A stretch of 64,000 nt of DNA from assembly GCF_000382045.1 (NCBI RefSeq), contig NZ_KB907461.1, positions 140,959-204,958 on the forward strand, given 5' to 3'. The translations under genes and the position numbers were made by a program. Shown piece after piece: positions 8,456-16,851 of this stretch. Each line of letters begins with the position of its first letter. Within the stretch, counting starts at the first letter, position 1. The DNA is from Variovorax atrisoli 110B (GTDB lineage: Bacteria; Pseudomonadota; Gammaproteobacteria; Burkholderiales; Burkholderiaceae_C). Under the pieces are notes generated by a model, which was not told the origin of the DNA, searched no databases, and saw only the letters and a program-made list of their open reading frames with translations.

Positions 8456-9811
8456 ATGCTGAAAAAGTACCTATGGGCTGTGCTCGGCCTTGCGGCACTC
8501 GTCCTCGTTGTCCTGTTGGCGCTGGCGCTGTGGCCGACGTCCACGAGGACCATCGCCGCTGGCGCGGGCAGCGGTTCGCCGGGCCTGGTGGCCAAGGGCA
8601 AGTACCTCGCACAGGCAGGCGACTGCATCGCCTGCCACACCGCGCCAGGCGGCGCGCCCTTCGCGGGCGGGCTGCCGCTGGCCTCGCCGATCGGCGCGAT
8701 CTACAGCACCAACATCACGCCCGATCGCGACAGCGGCATCGGCAGTTACTCGCTGGACGACTTCGATCGCGCGGTGCGCCATGGCATCCGGGCCGATGGC
8801 GACTCGCTGTATCCGGCGATGCCCTTTCCCTCCTATGCGCGCATGACGGACGACGACGTGCGCGCGCTGTACGCCTTCTTCATGCATGGCGTGGCGCCGG
8901 CAGCTGCGACACCGCATCCGCGCGGCCTGGTCTGGCCCTTGTCGATCCGCTGGCCGCTGGCGCTGTGGCGCAAGGCCTTTGCGCCACAGCCCGATGCCAT
9001 CGCCTTCGATGCCCACCGCTATGCGGACATGTCGGTGGCGCGCGGCGCGTACCTCGTGCAGGGCCTGGGTCATTGCGGCAGCTGTCATACGCCGCGGTCG
9101 CTGACGATGCAGGAGAAGGCGCTGGACGAGTCGGGGCCGGCCTACCTGGCGGGCGGTCCCGTCATCGACGGATGGGTCGCGGTGAACCTGCGCGGCAATC
9201 CTGCGGACGGCCTGGGCGCCTGGTCGGCGGCCGACATCGTCGCCACCCTGCGCGCGGCACGCAACGCGTCCCACGCGGTGGTCGGCGGTCCGATGAACGA
9301 CGCCATCGTGCACAGCACGCAGCACCTGAGCGACGAGGACCTGAACGCCGTGGCCGCCTATCTGAAGACGCTGGGGCCGAGCGCCGATTCGGTGTCGACA
9401 TTCAAGGCTGATCCCGCCACGGCCACGGCCCTGGGGCAGGGCGTCAACGCGACACGCGGCGCCGAGCTCTACGCGGACAACTGCGCAGGCTGCCATCGCA
9501 GCGACGGCAAGGGCTACGCGCAGGTCTTTCCCGGCATCGCCGGCAACTCGACCGTGTTGAGCGCCGATCCGAGCTCGGTCATCCGGCTGATCCTGCATGG
9601 CAGCAAGTTGCCCGCCACGGGCACGGCGCCTTCCGAGCTGGCAATGCCCGGCTTCGGCTGGCGCCTGTCGGACGATGAGGTCGCGCAGCTCGCGAGCTTC
9701 GTGCGCCAGAGCTGGGGCAACCAGGCGCCGGCGGTGGACGCGGCGCGCGTGGGCCCCATTCGCAAGGCTGTCGAGAAGGAAATGGCCGCGCAGGCGCCTG
9801 CCGCCCGATAG
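8456..9811 (+). CDS. Tri-haem cytochrome c subunit of a membrane-bound dehydrogenase
   Basis: A 451-residue membrane-anchored cytochrome. A single N-terminal hydrophobic segment (about residues 5-27) anchors or exports it. Three c-type haem motifs are present: CIACH at 57-61, CGSCH at 207-211 and CAGCH at 343-347, giving the three-domain layout of the cytochrome subunits of gluconate, sorbitol, alcohol and FAD-glucose dehydrogenases. It passes electrons from the flavoprotein to ubiquinone or the terminal oxidase in the periplasm. GAGGAG lies shortly before the ATG. It leads an operon with the small subunit (32 bases on) and the GMC flavoprotein. Confidence 0.93.
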   Translation: MLKKYLWAVLGLAALVLVVLLALALWPTSTRTIAAGAGSGSPGLVAKGKYLAQAGDCIACHTAPGGAPFAGGLPLASPIGAIYSTNITPDRDSGIGSYSLDDFDRAVRHGIRADGDSLYPAMPFPSYARMTDDDVRALYAFFMHGVAPAAATPHPRGLVWPLSIRWPLALWRKAFAPQPDAIAFDAHRYADMSVARGAYLVQGLGHCGSCHTPRSLTMQEKALDESGPAYLAGGPVIDGWVAVNLRGNPADGLGAWSAADIVATLRAARNASHAVVGGPMNDAIVHSTQHLSDEDLNAVAAYLKTLGPSADSVSTFKADPATATALGQGVNATRGAELYADNCAGCHRSDGKGYAQVFPGIAGNSTVLSADPSSVIRLILHGSKLPATGTAPSELAMPGFGWRLSDDEVAQLASFVRQSWGNQAPAVDAARVGPIRKAVEKEMAAQAPAAR

Positions 9812-9843
9812 GCCTTGGACGCCACACACACAGGAGCATCCCC

Positions 9844-10584
9844 GTGACCGCACCGAACTCACCCGATTCTTCCCCCGATTCCTCTTCCAGGCGCAGGCTC
9901 TTCAAGGGCCTGGGCGCAGCGACCTTCGCCGCCGTGGCGCTGCCCGCTTGCGACAGCCGGCCGGCGGCGGCAACGCCCGGCAGCGCGGGTGCGGCCCCGG
10001 AAACGCAGCCCTATACGCCACGCTTTTTCACGGCGGACGAATGGGCCTTCGTCCGCGCCGCCAGCGGGCGGCTGATTCCGAGCGACGCGCTGGGGCCTGG
10101 GGCGATCGAGGCAGGCGTGCCGGAGTTCATCGACCGGCAGATGGACACGCCCTGGGCCGCGGGGGCGCTGTGGTACATGCAGGGCCCGTTCCAGGCCGAC
10201 GCGCCGGCCACGCTGGGCTACCAGTCGCAGCTCACGCCGCAGCAGATCTATCGGCTGGGCCTCGCCGCCGCCGATGGCCATGTGCGAAAGGCGCACGGCA
10301 AGCCCTTTGCCCAGCTCGCGGCGGATGCGCAGGACGCGGTCTTGCATGCCATCGAAGCAGGGCAGGCGCAGTTCGACACCGTGCCGGCCGGGCTTTTCTT
10401 TTCGCTGCTGCTGCAGAACGTGCGCGAAGGCTTCTTTGCCGATCCCGTGCATGGCGGCAACCGCGGCCGGGCCGGATGGAAGCTGATCGGCTTTCCCGGC
10501 GTGCGCGCCGACTTCATGGACTGGGTCGAGCGCGACGTTCCGTACCCCTTGCCGCCGGTGGACCTGAGCGGGAGGCGAGGCTGA
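9844..10584 (+). CDS. Gluconate 2-dehydrogenase subunit 3 family protein (small subunit)
   Basis: A 246-residue small subunit of the dehydrogenase complex. It starts with GTG behind AGGAG. The N terminus has a Tat signal, SSRRRLFKGLGAATF (Arg16-18), with a possible lipoprotein site at VALPAC (Cys36). In known complexes of this type the small subunit carries the folded flavoprotein through the Tat pathway by a hitch-hiker mechanism and stays bound to it. The rest (for example FFTADEWAFVRAASGRLIP) is typical of the family. Only one base separates its stop from the GMC gene, which supports a stoichiometric complex. Confidence 0.9.
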   Translation: MTAPNSPDSSPDSSSRRRLFKGLGAATFAAVALPACDSRPAAATPGSAGAAPETQPYTPRFFTADEWAFVRAASGRLIPSDALGPGAIEAGVPEFIDRQMDTPWAAGALWYMQGPFQADAPATLGYQSQLTPQQIYRLGLAAADGHVRKAHGKPFAQLAADAQDAVLHAIEAGQAQFDTVPAGLFFSLLLQNVREGFFADPVHGGNRGRAGWKLIGFPGVRADFMDWVERDVPYPLPPVDLSGRRG

Positions 10585-10585
10585 G

Positions 10586-12361
10586 ATGGCGGCGCGCACG
10601 ATGAAGAAGGCCGACGTGGTGATCGTCGGCTTCGGCTGGACCGGGGCGATCATGGCCAAGGAGCTGACCGAGGCCGGCCTGAACGTGGTCGCGCTCGAGC
10701 GCGGACCGATGCGCGACACCGCCACCGACGGCATCTATCCCAAGGTGCTGGACGAGCTGGCCTACAGCATCCGCCGCAAGCTCTTCCAGGACGTCTCGCG
10801 TGAAACAGTCACCGTGCGACACGGTGTGAACGACACGGCGCTGCCCTATCGCCAGCTGGGCGCCTTCTTGCCGGGCACCGGCGTGGGCGGGGCGGGGCTG
10901 CACTGGTCGGGCGTGCACTTCCGGGTGGACCCCGTCGAGCTGCGGCTGCGCAGCCACTACGAGGAACGCTATGGCCGCAAGTTCATTCCCGAGGGCATGA
11001 CCATCCAGGACTTCGGCGTCAGCTACGAGGAGCTGGAGCCGCATTTCGACTTCGCGGAGAAGGTCTTCGGCACTTCGGGCGCGGCATGGACGGTGGCGGG
11101 CAAGCGGGTGGGCGAGGGTGGCAACCCGTTCGCACCGGACCGCTCGAGCGACTTCCCGCTGCCGCCGCAGAAGCGCACGGTGTCGGCGCAGCGCTTCGGC
11201 GAGGCGGCGCGAAAGCTCGGCCACCATCCCTACGACCTGCCCTCGGCCAACGCCTCCGGACCCTACACCAACCCCTACGGCTGCCAGATGGGGCCGTGCA
11301 ACTTCTGCGGCTACTGCAGCGGCTACGTCTGCTACAACTATTCGAAGGCCTCGCCCAACGTCAACGTGCTGCCGGCACTGCGGCTGGCGCCGAACTTCGA
11401 ACTGCGCACCAACGCCCACGTGCTCAGGGTGAACCTCTCGGGCGACCGCCGCAGCGCGACCGGCGTGACCTATCTCGACGCGCAGGGCAGCGAGGTCGAG
11501 CAGCCGGCCGACATCGTCGTCATCGCGGCCTTCCAGCTCCACAACGTGCGGCTGATGCTGCTGTCCGGCATTGGCACGCCATACGACCCGGCCACCGGCC
11601 AGGGCACGGTGGGGCGCAACTTCGCCTACCAGAACATGGCGACCATCAAGGCCTACTTCGACAAGGACGTGCACGCCAATCCCTTCATCGGCGCGGGTGG
11701 CAACGGCGTCGCGATCGACGACTTCAACGCCGACAACTTCGATCACGGCCCGGCCGGCTTCGTCGGCGGCTCGCCGATGTGGGTCAACCAGGCCGGCGCC
11801 AAGCCCATCAGCGGCATCTCGCTGCCCGACGGCGCGCCGGCCTGGGGCAGCGGCTGGAAGAAGGCCGTGGCCGACAACTACAACCACACCATCTCGATGG
11901 ATGCGCACGGCGCGCACATGAGCTACCGCGACAACTACCTGAGCCTGGACCCGACCTACAAGGACGCGTGGGGCCTGCCGCTGCTTCGCATGACCTTCGA
12001 CTGGAAGGACAACGACATCCGCATGACGCGCTTCATGGCGCAGAAGATGCAGCGCATCGCCGAGGCCATGGGCCCGAAGTCCCTGCGTGTTCTCGTCAAG
12101 AACTTCGGCGAGCACTTCGACGTCGTGGGCTACCAGACGACCCACCTCAACGGCGGCGCGATCATGGGCGTCGACCCGGGCACCAGCGCGGTCAACCGCT
12201 ACCTGCAGAGCTGGGACGTGCACAACGTCTTTGTGCCGGGCGCCTCGGCCTTCCCGCAAGGCCTGGGCTACAACCCGACCGGGCTGGTGGCGGCGCTGAC
12301 CTACTGGTCGGCGAAGGCGATTCGCGAGCGCTATCTCAAGGCCCCCGGGCCGATGGCCTGA
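10586..12361 (+). CDS. GMC-family FAD-dependent dehydrogenase, catalytic subunit
   Basis: A 591-residue flavoprotein of the glucose-methanol-choline family that oxidises an alcohol or sugar hydroxyl group in the periplasm. The FAD-binding motif VIVGFGWTGAIMAKELTEAG is at the N terminus. The C-terminal catalytic region includes a His and Asn in YQTTHLNGG and GLGYNPTGLV. It lacks its own signal peptide, as expected if it is exported with the Tat small subunit. Five cysteines lie close together at 233, 238, 241, 244 and 249, in the region that holds a 3Fe-4S cluster in bacterial FAD-glucose dehydrogenase. The true substrate (gluconate, ketogluconate, a polyol or another alcohol) is open. Confidence 0.92.
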   Translation: MAARTMKKADVVIVGFGWTGAIMAKELTEAGLNVVALERGPMRDTATDGIYPKVLDELAYSIRRKLFQDVSRETVTVRHGVNDTALPYRQLGAFLPGTGVGGAGLHWSGVHFRVDPVELRLRSHYEERYGRKFIPEGMTIQDFGVSYEELEPHFDFAEKVFGTSGAAWTVAGKRVGEGGNPFAPDRSSDFPLPPQKRTVSAQRFGEAARKLGHHPYDLPSANASGPYTNPYGCQMGPCNFCGYCSGYVCYNYSKASPNVNVLPALRLAPNFELRTNAHVLRVNLSGDRRSATGVTYLDAQGSEVEQPADIVVIAAFQLHNVRLMLLSGIGTPYDPATGQGTVGRNFAYQNMATIKAYFDKDVHANPFIGAGGNGVAIDDFNADNFDHGPAGFVGGSPMWVNQAGAKPISGISLPDGAPAWGSGWKKAVADNYNHTISMDAHGAHMSYRDNYLSLDPTYKDAWGLPLLRMTFDWKDNDIRMTRFMAQKMQRIAEAMGPKSLRVLVKNFGEHFDVVGYQTTHLNGGAIMGVDPGTSAVNRYLQSWDVHNVFVPGASAFPQGLGYNPTGLVAALTYWSAKAIRERYLKAPGPMA

Positions 12362-12704
12362 GAGGCGCGAGCGCACACCGAAGACCGCGAGCTGCAACGC
12401 GGGGCAAATGCCTGCGCTGCATAACCATCGCGTCCAGGTGGTTGGAGCAAAAAAGCCCGGCCTGAACAGCGCGGGCTTGAGCGGCGTGTCTCCTGGTCGA
12501 AGGGTCCCGGCAACGGACTGCGGCCGGCGTTTGCCTCGGAGCTGCCAGCAGACCCGGCGGCCCGACATGCCGCTGATCTACCGTGGAGAGACGGGCCCGG
12601 GCCTCGCGGTTCTTCCTACAAAGGCGAGGGCGGCCCGCCGACGGGTGGCGGCGCGGCGCCTGTCTACCTTGTCCCGAAGTTCTTCCCGTCTCCATCGATC
12701 ATCC
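12362..12704. other. Intergenic stretch with a terminator-like hairpin
   Basis: About 340 bases between the dehydrogenase operon and the acyl-CoA dehydrogenase-like gene. The open frame of the latter extends back to 12408, but this part shows no protein-like composition. The only structure seen is the hairpin at 12453-12478. Confidence 0.5.
12453..12478 (-). terminator. Terminator-like hairpin after the dehydrogenase operon
   Basis: AAGCCCG at 12453-12459 pairs with CGGGCTT at 12472-12478 across a 12-base loop. The run of six A at 12449-12454 gives a U-tract only when read on the minus strand, and in the plus direction only two U follow the stem. It probably ends transcription of the plus-strand operon weakly and blocks antisense transcription strongly. 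No minus-strand gene lies upstream of it. Confidence 0.4.
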
Positions 12705-13724
12705 ATGTACGACCACTCCAGCGACACCGACCTGCGGCACTTGCAGCCCCGGCTCGGCGGCGATCTGGCGCTGCGGCATCTCGTGGAGGCGGGACTGGAC
12801 GTCCTGCCCATGCCGGGCGGCGGCCGCACCCTGGCGCGGTGGCGCGTGCTGGCGGAAGTGGCGGCCCATGATCTTTCGCTGGTCAAGCTCTTCGAGGGGC
12901 ACGCGGACGCGCTCGCGATCCAGGCCGAACTGGGTGGCGCCTCTATCGCCCCTGCAGGCGCGCGCTGGGCGACATGGTGCGCCGAGCCGCCGGATGCCCG
13001 CGTGATGGCCGAAGACGAGGAGGGTGGCGGTGAAGACATCCGGCTGAGCGGCACCAAGGCGTGGTGCTCCGGCGCCGCCGCCGTCACGCACGCGGTCGTG
13101 AGTTGCTGGAACCGGGACGGCAAGCCTTGCCTTGCCATGGTTGAGATGGATCAGCCCGGTGTTCTGGTGACGGGCGAGGGATGGCACGCCGTGGGCATGG
13201 CTGCCTCGGCCAGCGTGAATGTCCGGTTCGACCGCGCACGGGCCCGCTGGCTCGGACAGCCCGGCGACTACACGCAGCGCCCCGGGTTCTGGCAAGGCGG
13301 TGCGGGCATCGCCGCGTGCTGGTTCGGCGGCGCATGGGGCATCGCGCGAAAGGTCCGCGGCCTCATGGGCAGGGCCCCCGATGCCCATCGGCTGGCACAC
13401 CTCGGCGCCATCGACGCGGCATTGACGCCTGCGGCCGCACTGCTGCGGGAGACGGCCGCGTGGATCGACTGCCATCCGCGCGACGATGCGAGCCAGGTGG
13501 CTTTGCGCGCGCGCCTGGCCGTGGAGCAGGCGGCCAACGAGGTCATGAGCCATGCGGGCAGGGCGCTGGGTGCGGGGCCGCTGTGTCGCGACCCCACCTT
13601 CGCACGGGCCATGGCCGACCTGCCCGTGTTCCTGCGGCAAAGCCACGCAGAGCGCGATCTTGCCGCACTCGGCTCGCTCGCTGCGCCAGACGACGGGGAG
13701 GGGCCGGATTCGTGGAAGCTCTAG
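12705..13724 (+). CDS. Acyl-CoA dehydrogenase-like protein
   Basis: A 339-residue protein with the layout of acyl-CoA dehydrogenases but short for the family (about 380-400). The middle beta-domain is recognisable (IRLSGTKAWCSGAAAVTHAVV), as is a helical C-terminal part with an ARLAVEQAANEVMSHAGRAL segment. The catalytic base cannot be assigned with confidence, so enzymatic activity is uncertain. The start at 12705 (MYDHSS) is preferred to 12408 because the upstream residues are Arg-rich noise. The stop overlaps the GTG start of the PIG-L gene, indicating translational coupling. In this setting it may act on a lipid or act as a flavoprotein oxidase rather than in beta-oxidation. Confidence 0.75.
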   Translation: MYDHSSDTDLRHLQPRLGGDLALRHLVEAGLDVLPMPGGGRTLARWRVLAEVAAHDLSLVKLFEGHADALAIQAELGGASIAPAGARWATWCAEPPDARVMAEDEEGGGEDIRLSGTKAWCSGAAAVTHAVVSCWNRDGKPCLAMVEMDQPGVLVTGEGWHAVGMAASASVNVRFDRARARWLGQPGDYTQRPGFWQGGAGIAACWFGGAWGIARKVRGLMGRAPDAHRLAHLGAIDAALTPAAALLRETAAWIDCHPRDDASQVALRARLAVEQAANEVMSHAGRALGAGPLCRDPTFARAMADLPVFLRQSHAERDLAALGSLAAPDDGEGPDSWKL

Positions 13725-14479
13725 CCCGTCCGCGCATTCGAGGAGAAGGCACCACCGAAGCCGAGTGGAACGGCTGGCCTGGCCTGGCGCAGCTGCCCCG
13801 TATCGACGCGCGCACGCTGGTGCCGCGCGGTGCGCGCGCCGTCGTGGTGGCCCCGCACCCCGACGACGAGGTGCTCTCGGTCGGTGGCCTGCTCGCGCAA
13901 TTGAACGATGAGGGCGATGGCGACGCGCGGGTCGCGGTGATTGCCGTGACCGACGGCACGGCCAGTCATCCTGGATCGACCGAGTGGCCCGTCGAGCGGC
14001 TCGCCATGCAGCGTCCACGCGAAAGCCGGCTGGCGCTGCGGCGTCTGGGCCTGTCGATCGAACCCGTGCGGCTGGGCTTGCCCGACGGTGGCCTGGCCCC
14101 CTTGCGCGGCACGTTGGCGGCGCGCCTCGTCTCGTTGCTTCGGCCGCGCGACGTGGTGTTCACGACCTGGCGAGGCGATGGCCATCCGGACCATGAAGCG
14201 ACAGGGCAGGCCTGCGCGCTGGCCGCCGCGAGCGCGGGCGCGCGGCTGGTGGAAGTGCCCGTGTGGGGATGGCACTGGGCGCGTCCTGGCGATGCGCGCA
14301 TGCCATGGCAGCACGCCGTTCGCCTCGACCTGGATGAAGACGCGGTGCGGCGCAAGCGCGCCGCGGTGCAGGCGTTTGCCAGCCAGATGTGGAGTGATGC
14401 CTCGACGGGTGCCGGACCTGTGCTGAGGGCCACTACCATTGCCCGCGCGCAGCGCGCCTACGAGGTGATGTTCGTGTGA
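13712..14479 (+). CDS. PIG-L family deacetylase (LmbE-like)
   Basis: A 255-residue zinc-dependent N-deacetylase of the PIG-L/LmbE family, which removes acetyl groups from N-acetylglucosamine-type sugars. The metal motif AVVVAPHPDDEVLSVGG (His49, Asp51, Asp52) and the second motif GDGHPDHEAT are both intact. The GTG start at 13712 overlaps the preceding gene by 13 bases and has GGGGAGGGG upstream; the open frame extends further back only as a shadow of that gene. It overlaps the next gene by four bases. The neighbours (methyltransferase and glycosyltransferase) fit a role in building or trimming a modified glycan or glycolipid. Confidence 0.88.
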   Translation: MEALARPRIRGEGTTEAEWNGWPGLAQLPRIDARTLVPRGARAVVVAPHPDDEVLSVGGLLAQLNDEGDGDARVAVIAVTDGTASHPGSTEWPVERLAMQRPRESRLALRRLGLSIEPVRLGLPDGGLAPLRGTLAARLVSLLRPRDVVFTTWRGDGHPDHEATGQACALAAASAGARLVEVPVWGWHWARPGDARMPWQHAVRLDLDEDAVRRKRAAVQAFASQMWSDASTGAGPVLRATTIARAQRAYEVMFV

Positions 14480-15081
14480 GCGGCGTGTTGCGGCCTTATT
14501 TCGACGGCATGTATGCGGCCAGCGAGGATCCCTACGCGGTGCGACAGCGCTGGTACGAGATCCGCAAGCGCGCGCTGCTGCTGGCGGCCTTGCCGCAGCC
14601 CCGGTATCGGCGTGCCTACGAGCCCGGCTGCGGCACCGGCGAGCTGACGCAGGCGCTTTCGCAGCGCTGCGATCACCTGCTCTCGAGCGATTTCTCGCCG
14701 CAGGCGGTGGAGATCGCATGCAGGAGCACCCGTGCACTGACCAACGTGCAGGTGGTGCAGCACATCCTTCCGGCGCAATGGCCGCGCGACGCGGGTCGCT
14801 TCGACCTGATCGTCCTGAGCGAGGTGGGGTACTTCCTCGATCGGGAGGAGATGCGTCGCGTGGCCGAGTGCTGCCAAGCCTCGCTCGAAGCCGATGGCAC
14901 GCTGGTGGCCTGTGACTGGCGCCCGGATTTCGACGAACGGCGCCTTTCCACGGACGAAGTCCACGCGGCACTGGCCGCGCTCGGTCTGCCGCGCCTGGTG
15001 TTCCACGAGGAGGACGACTTCGTGCTGCAGGTCTGGGGACGCGACGGTCGCTCGGTGGCCGAGCGCGAGGGCATCCGATGA
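14476..15081 (+). CDS. SAM-dependent methyltransferase, NodS-like
   Basis: A 201-residue class I methyltransferase. The SAM-binding motif I is YEPGCGTGELT (residues 48-58), followed by an acidic motif at LLSSDFSPQAVEIA and post-motif FDLIVLSEVGYFLD. The overall pattern resembles the nodulation protein S group, which N-methylates a deacetylated glucosamine end. It starts with GTG inside the stop of the PIG-L gene (four-base overlap), so the two are made together. A deacetylase followed by an N-methyltransferase mirrors the NodB-NodS order, but no NodC-type chitin synthase is seen here. The actual acceptor is unknown. Confidence 0.82.
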   Translation: MSGVLRPYFDGMYAASEDPYAVRQRWYEIRKRALLLAALPQPRYRRAYEPGCGTGELTQALSQRCDHLLSSDFSPQAVEIACRSTRALTNVQVVQHILPAQWPRDAGRFDLIVLSEVGYFLDREEMRRVAECCQASLEADGTLVACDWRPDFDERRLSTDEVHAALAALGLPRLVFHEEDDFVLQVWGRDGRSVAEREGIR

Positions 15082-15127
15082 CCGGCGTCGTTGGCGTTCG
15101 AACCGGATTCGCGACGAGAACAAGCTC

Positions 15128-15367
15128 ATGGACGACATGCTCGATCTGATTCAGTGGCCGGCCTTTCTGGCATCACTTGCTGCGGCCTGGCTGGTCGCAT
15201 CCGAGACGCGGCGGCGCCGGAACTGGGGGTTCTGGGTGTTCCTGCTGAGCAACGTGCTGTGGACGGCGTGGGGCTGGCACAGCTCCGCCTTTGCGCTGAT
15301 TGCGCTGCAGGTCTGCCTGGCCGCGCTCAACATCAGGGGCCTGCTCAAGACGGAGCCTTCGAAGTAG
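15128..15367 (+). CDS. Small membrane protein of unknown function
   Basis: A 79-residue protein with about three hydrophobic segments (roughly residues 9-24, 33-48 and 50-68) and a basic loop SETRRRRNWG between the first two, so the loop is probably cytoplasmic. The ATG at 15128 is chosen because the longer open frame (from 14894) overlaps the methyltransferase in another frame. It follows the methyltransferase by 46 bases on the same strand and may be cotranscribed. No family was recognised with certainty. Confidence 0.6.
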   Translation: MDDMLDLIQWPAFLASLAAAWLVASETRRRRNWGFWVFLLSNVLWTAWGWHSSAFALIALQVCLAALNIRGLLKTEPSK

Positions 15368-15505
15368 GCGCTCTCCGATCTTTCACGCGGCGGCTCGTCG
15401 ACATGCCGCGCGAGCACTCTGCAAGTGACGCGACAACGGCGACTCCGGATCTGCCGCGCGCGTCGCCGGATGGTCAATGCCGGAACCGACGACTCGCCCG
15501 TCGCG

Positions 15506-15805
15506 CTACTGTTTGCTGCGCTGCCTGTCCACCTGCGCTTCGGCTTCGAGCCAGTCGTCGGTTGCGCTGCCAGGGGCGTCGCCTCGTCGCAGGTAGGCCT
15601 CGTAGGCCGCCTTGCGGATGGCTTCTTCGCGGCCGGTGTCCGTTGCATCGGTCCGCTCGGACGGGTCGTCCTGTCCAGGAGCGCCTTGCGTCTTGTGCGC
15701 TTCCTTGCCCATGTGGCTGCCTTCGGTGGGGCTGTCCTGGCCGATGGCTCTGTTCTGATCGATGTTGACAGGCGACATGGGCCTGGATTTCGGGTCTTGC
15801 TTCAT
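15506..15805 (-). CDS. DUF2934 domain protein
   Basis: A 99-residue hydrophilic protein. The C-terminal half contains EEAIRKAAYEAYLRRGDAPG followed by DDWLEAEAQV, the signature of DUF2934. The first 50 residues are polar and look disordered. AAGGAG lies seven bases before the ATG. It follows the glycosyltransferase gene by 22 bases and is probably cotranscribed with it. Its function is unknown. Confidence 0.8.
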   Translation of the reverse strand: MKQDPKSRPMSPVNIDQNRAIGQDSPTEGSHMGKEAHKTQGAPGQDDPSERTDATDTGREEAIRKAAYEAYLRRGDAPGSATDDWLEAEAQVDRQRSKQ

Positions 15806-15827
15806 GCGGGCTCCTTGAAAGGGTGTT

Positions 15828-16547
15828 CTACGGGGTCGCGGGAACGCGCATCGAGACGCCCAGGGGCTGCGAGACCGCCTCCAGGTGCTGGACGACGGCG
15901 TGGATCAGCGCATCCGCGAAGCCGCCGGCAGCCCGCGCCTCCCTGCGTGCGCTCGTGACCACGCGCGGCTTCGCGCTGCGCGCGACGTGAGCGCCCGATG
16001 CGATGAGCGCATCCACCAACGCGACGTCTTCGCTGCACGCCAGGTGCCTGAAGCCGCCCGCTCGCCGGTAGGCGGCCGCGGACACGCCCATGTTGGCCCC
16101 GTGCACGTGCGGATGGTCTTCGTCGTCCGTGTAGGTCCGCCGGAAGTGCTCGGCCAGGAGCGGCGCGTTCTCGCCGTGGGGCGTCCAGTCGGCCACGCCC
16201 ACGGTGCCGCACACCGCATCGCAGCGCAGGGAGAGTTGGTCGACGAGCCACGAGGCTGACACCATCGTGTCGGCATCGGTGAAGGCGAGCCAGCGGGCCC
16301 CGCGCTCCAGGAGCGCCTGGGCCCCCACCGCGCGGGCCATGCCGACGTTGCGCGCCCGGATGCTCACGGTGCTGGCTCCGAACGCGTGGGCATGGATGCC
16401 CGTGGCATCGCTGCATTCATCGAGGACCACGACGATCTCGACGGCTTCGCCGTTCAGCCCAGGATGCCGGGCCGCATCGCCCAGGGCGCGCAGGCAGGCA
16501 CGGATGCAGGCTTCTTCGTTGTGCGCAGGGACGGCGATTCCGATCAT
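15828..16547 (-). CDS. Family 2 glycosyltransferase
   Basis: A 239-residue GT-A glycosyltransferase. The nucleotide-sugar site starts at IGIAVPAHNEEACIRACL, and the metal-binding DxD is seen in LAFTDADTMVSASW (Asp91, Asp93). A later acidic segment, CSEDVALVDAL, fits the catalytic base region. The start at 16547 (MIGIAVPAHN) removes eight residues compared with the ATG at 16571 and fits the family. No membrane segment is seen, so it is cytoplasmic. It faces the deacetylase-methyltransferase set across two small genes and may provide the sugar that those enzymes modify. Confidence 0.87.
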   Translation of the reverse strand: MIGIAVPAHNEEACIRACLRALGDAARHPGLNGEAVEIVVVLDECSDATGIHAHAFGASTVSIRARNVGMARAVGAQALLERGARWLAFTDADTMVSASWLVDQLSLRCDAVCGTVGVADWTPHGENAPLLAEHFRRTYTDDEDHPHVHGANMGVSAAAYRRAGGFRHLACSEDVALVDALIASGAHVARSAKPRVVTSARREARAAGGFADALIHAVVQHLEAVSQPLGVSMRVPATP

Positions 16548-16851
16548 TCGTGTTTCTCTTTCCGGTTGCATGCGCTGGGCGGGATGGATGCTTCCGAGAC
16601 TGAATGGGCAGCAACCCGGGCCGCGTCAGCACGCACGCGGTGCATTTGTAGGCTGGGGTGCAGGTGGCCCATCGCACCGCAACGGCGCCGGTGTTCGTTC
16701 GCACTGGGAGGCGGGCACTCTTGCTGGAGGCCCTGCCGCCCCGGGGCCGAACGCGTCGCGGCCCGTTTATCAGCGGCCTGCGCGCGGTGCGTTCCTACAG
16801 CGCCGTGCCTGCAGGGCTCCTAGCGTCGCGCTCCCACTTCACGAGAGCGAC
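16548..16851. other. Intergenic region between divergent glycosyltransferase and catalase genes
   Basis: About 300 bases that must hold two divergent promoters. The open frame of the catalase runs through it but has no family resemblance before 16852. No specific operator or promoter was recognised. Confidence 0.5.

Noticed and set aside
8070..8462. 130-codon open frame before the cytochrome gene
   Set aside because: No ribosome site, no family and composition like shadow frames; regarded as intergenic.
10514..12568. 684-codon minus-strand open frame opposite the GMC gene
   Set aside because: It is antisense to a well-supported flavoprotein. Its translation is dominated by Arg, His and Val in a pattern typical of shadow frames in high-GC genes.
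15090..15127. GTTCGAACC-like sequence that resembles a tRNA T-loop
   Set aside because: No acceptor stem, anticodon arm or CCA region can be built around it.
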